Shown here in pieces: positions 63,408-64,000 of a stretch of 64,000 nucleotides of DNA (positions are counted from its first letter, which is position 1; each line of letters begins with the position of its first letter). This DNA comes from Paratinospora sagittata. Its lineage: Eukaryota; Streptophyta; Magnoliopsida; Ranunculales; Menispermaceae. The notes below the pieces were generated by a model. That model did not search any database. It worked only from the letters and a program-made list of their open reading frames with translations, and had not been told where the DNA came from. Position numbers and translations under genes: made by a program. The stretch lies in assembly GCA_035771175.1 (NCBI GenBank), contig CM069600.1, positions 3,513,210 to 3,577,209 of the forward strand, read 5' to 3'.

Positions 63408-63870
63408 TCAATTACTGTTAAGAAACAAATCAGGGTATTTTTGTTTGATTCTTTCTTCTAGTTCCCAGGTTGCTTTCTCTACTCCATGATGATCCCATAA
63501 GACTTTAACGAATAGAATGCTACGTCGCCTTAATTGCTGAGTTTCCTTTCCAAAATTTGTACCGCCTTCTCTTGATATTTGTTCCCTTCTTCCATCTGGA
63601 CTTCGACCAGAGGAACAACATGTGAAGGGTCTGGACGGTACTTCTGAAACATGGATATATGAAAAACGTTATGAACGTTGGACATGGATGGGGGAAGAGA
63701 TAGTCGATATGCTACTTTGCCAATGCTTTTGATTATCTCAAATGGACCGATATATCGTGGAGAGAGCTTTCCTTTGATCTCGAAACGTTTGACTCCCCTT
63801 GTTGGTTGGATTTTCAGAAAAAACATAGTCTCCTGTCTGAAACTCTAGGGGCTGTGTGAGTTTCGCCGGT
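63408..63870 (-). pseudogene. Tekay-like pol C-terminus (integrase end and chromodomain)
   Basis: On the minus strand: LEFQTGDYVF (~63830), then after a frameshift IQPTRGVKRFEIKGKLSPRY and IGPFEIIKSIGKVAYRLSLP, then VHNVFHISMFQKYRPDPSHV and EKAVQILERKLSN (63530-63826). After another frameshift near 63534 comes RRRSILFVKVLWDHHGVEKA with TWELEERIKQKYPDLF, ending at TGA 63408-63410. This is the conserved tail of Tekay/Del chromoviruses. The element continues past the window edge. Confidence 0.85.
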
Positions 63871-64000
63871 CTAGACGGGACCTCGGAGGGGTGTGACACC
63901 TGGCCTACAACATTTTTCAAATAAGACATTCAATATCATTTTTTGGAATATTCGGGTAACAGTAAGGACGAACGTTAATTGGTGACGCCTCCGAAATCAA
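63871..64000. other. Window edge; possible start of another nested LTR
   Basis: Pol homology stops at about 63870 instead of running on into the integrase core. TGTGACACCTGGCC at 63892 resembles the 5' end of a Gypsy LTR on the plus strand. Only 109 bases are visible, so this is weak. Confidence 0.25.

Overview
The window is nuclear DNA of a flowering plant, most likely a eudicot. The supporting signs are spliced genes with GT-AG introns, AT-rich spacers, a plant-type DYW pentatricopeptide protein, a plant VAMP72 R-SNARE, a plastid inositol-phosphatase-like gene, a CYSTM protein, and dense LINE, SINE, MITE, hAT, Copia and Gypsy debris. I could not fix the species.

Gene-rich left half (1-38 kb). 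OTP84-like (1431-4133, +) is an intronless chloroplast RNA-editing factor. A VAMP721/722-like SNARE (5827-17414, +) has five exons and a 9.6-kb third intron that hosts a 5'-truncated L1-type LINE with a 16-bp target-site duplication. An IMPL1-like phosphatase (28109-18467, -) has ten exons. Its introns carry a solo LTR, a hAT element with a nested Emigrant-like MITE, and LINE/LTR scraps. A SINE lies just upstream of it. A DEAH-box splicing helicase of the Prp43/DHX15 type (30405-34907, +) has seven exons. A small three-exon CYSTM gene follows (36265-37033, +). VAMP and IMPL1 are convergent; IMPL1 and the helicase are divergent across about 2.3 kb. These five genes serve unrelated housekeeping jobs, and nothing suggests a functional cluster.

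Repeat-rich right half (38.6-64 kb). Exon 1 of an AAE14-like gene (2-succinylbenzoate-CoA ligase, phylloquinone synthesis) occurs four times in direct order. Only the second copy (50831-51042) is open. The first is split by a 9.5-kb decayed Copia element, itself carrying a 3.07-kb solo Gypsy-type LTR with a perfect 5-bp duplication. The third and fourth copies are heavily decayed. No AAE14 exon 2 is visible before the window ends.

Beyond 55.5 kb lies a decayed minus-strand chromovirus (Reina-like), interrupted by a tRNA-derived SINE. It is cut at 58727 by the 3' LTR of a second minus-strand Gypsy element (Tekay-like). That LTR has roughly 0.5-kb inverted ends, a 361-bp hAT MITE inside, and a stretch resembling the Copia LTR of the same window. 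Between the Gypsy pol end (63408) and its LTR there is a plus-strand, intron-bearing, decayed antisense gene.

Exon coordinates come from reading splice signals and reading-frame continuity by eye. Family names come from recalled protein families, not from searches.
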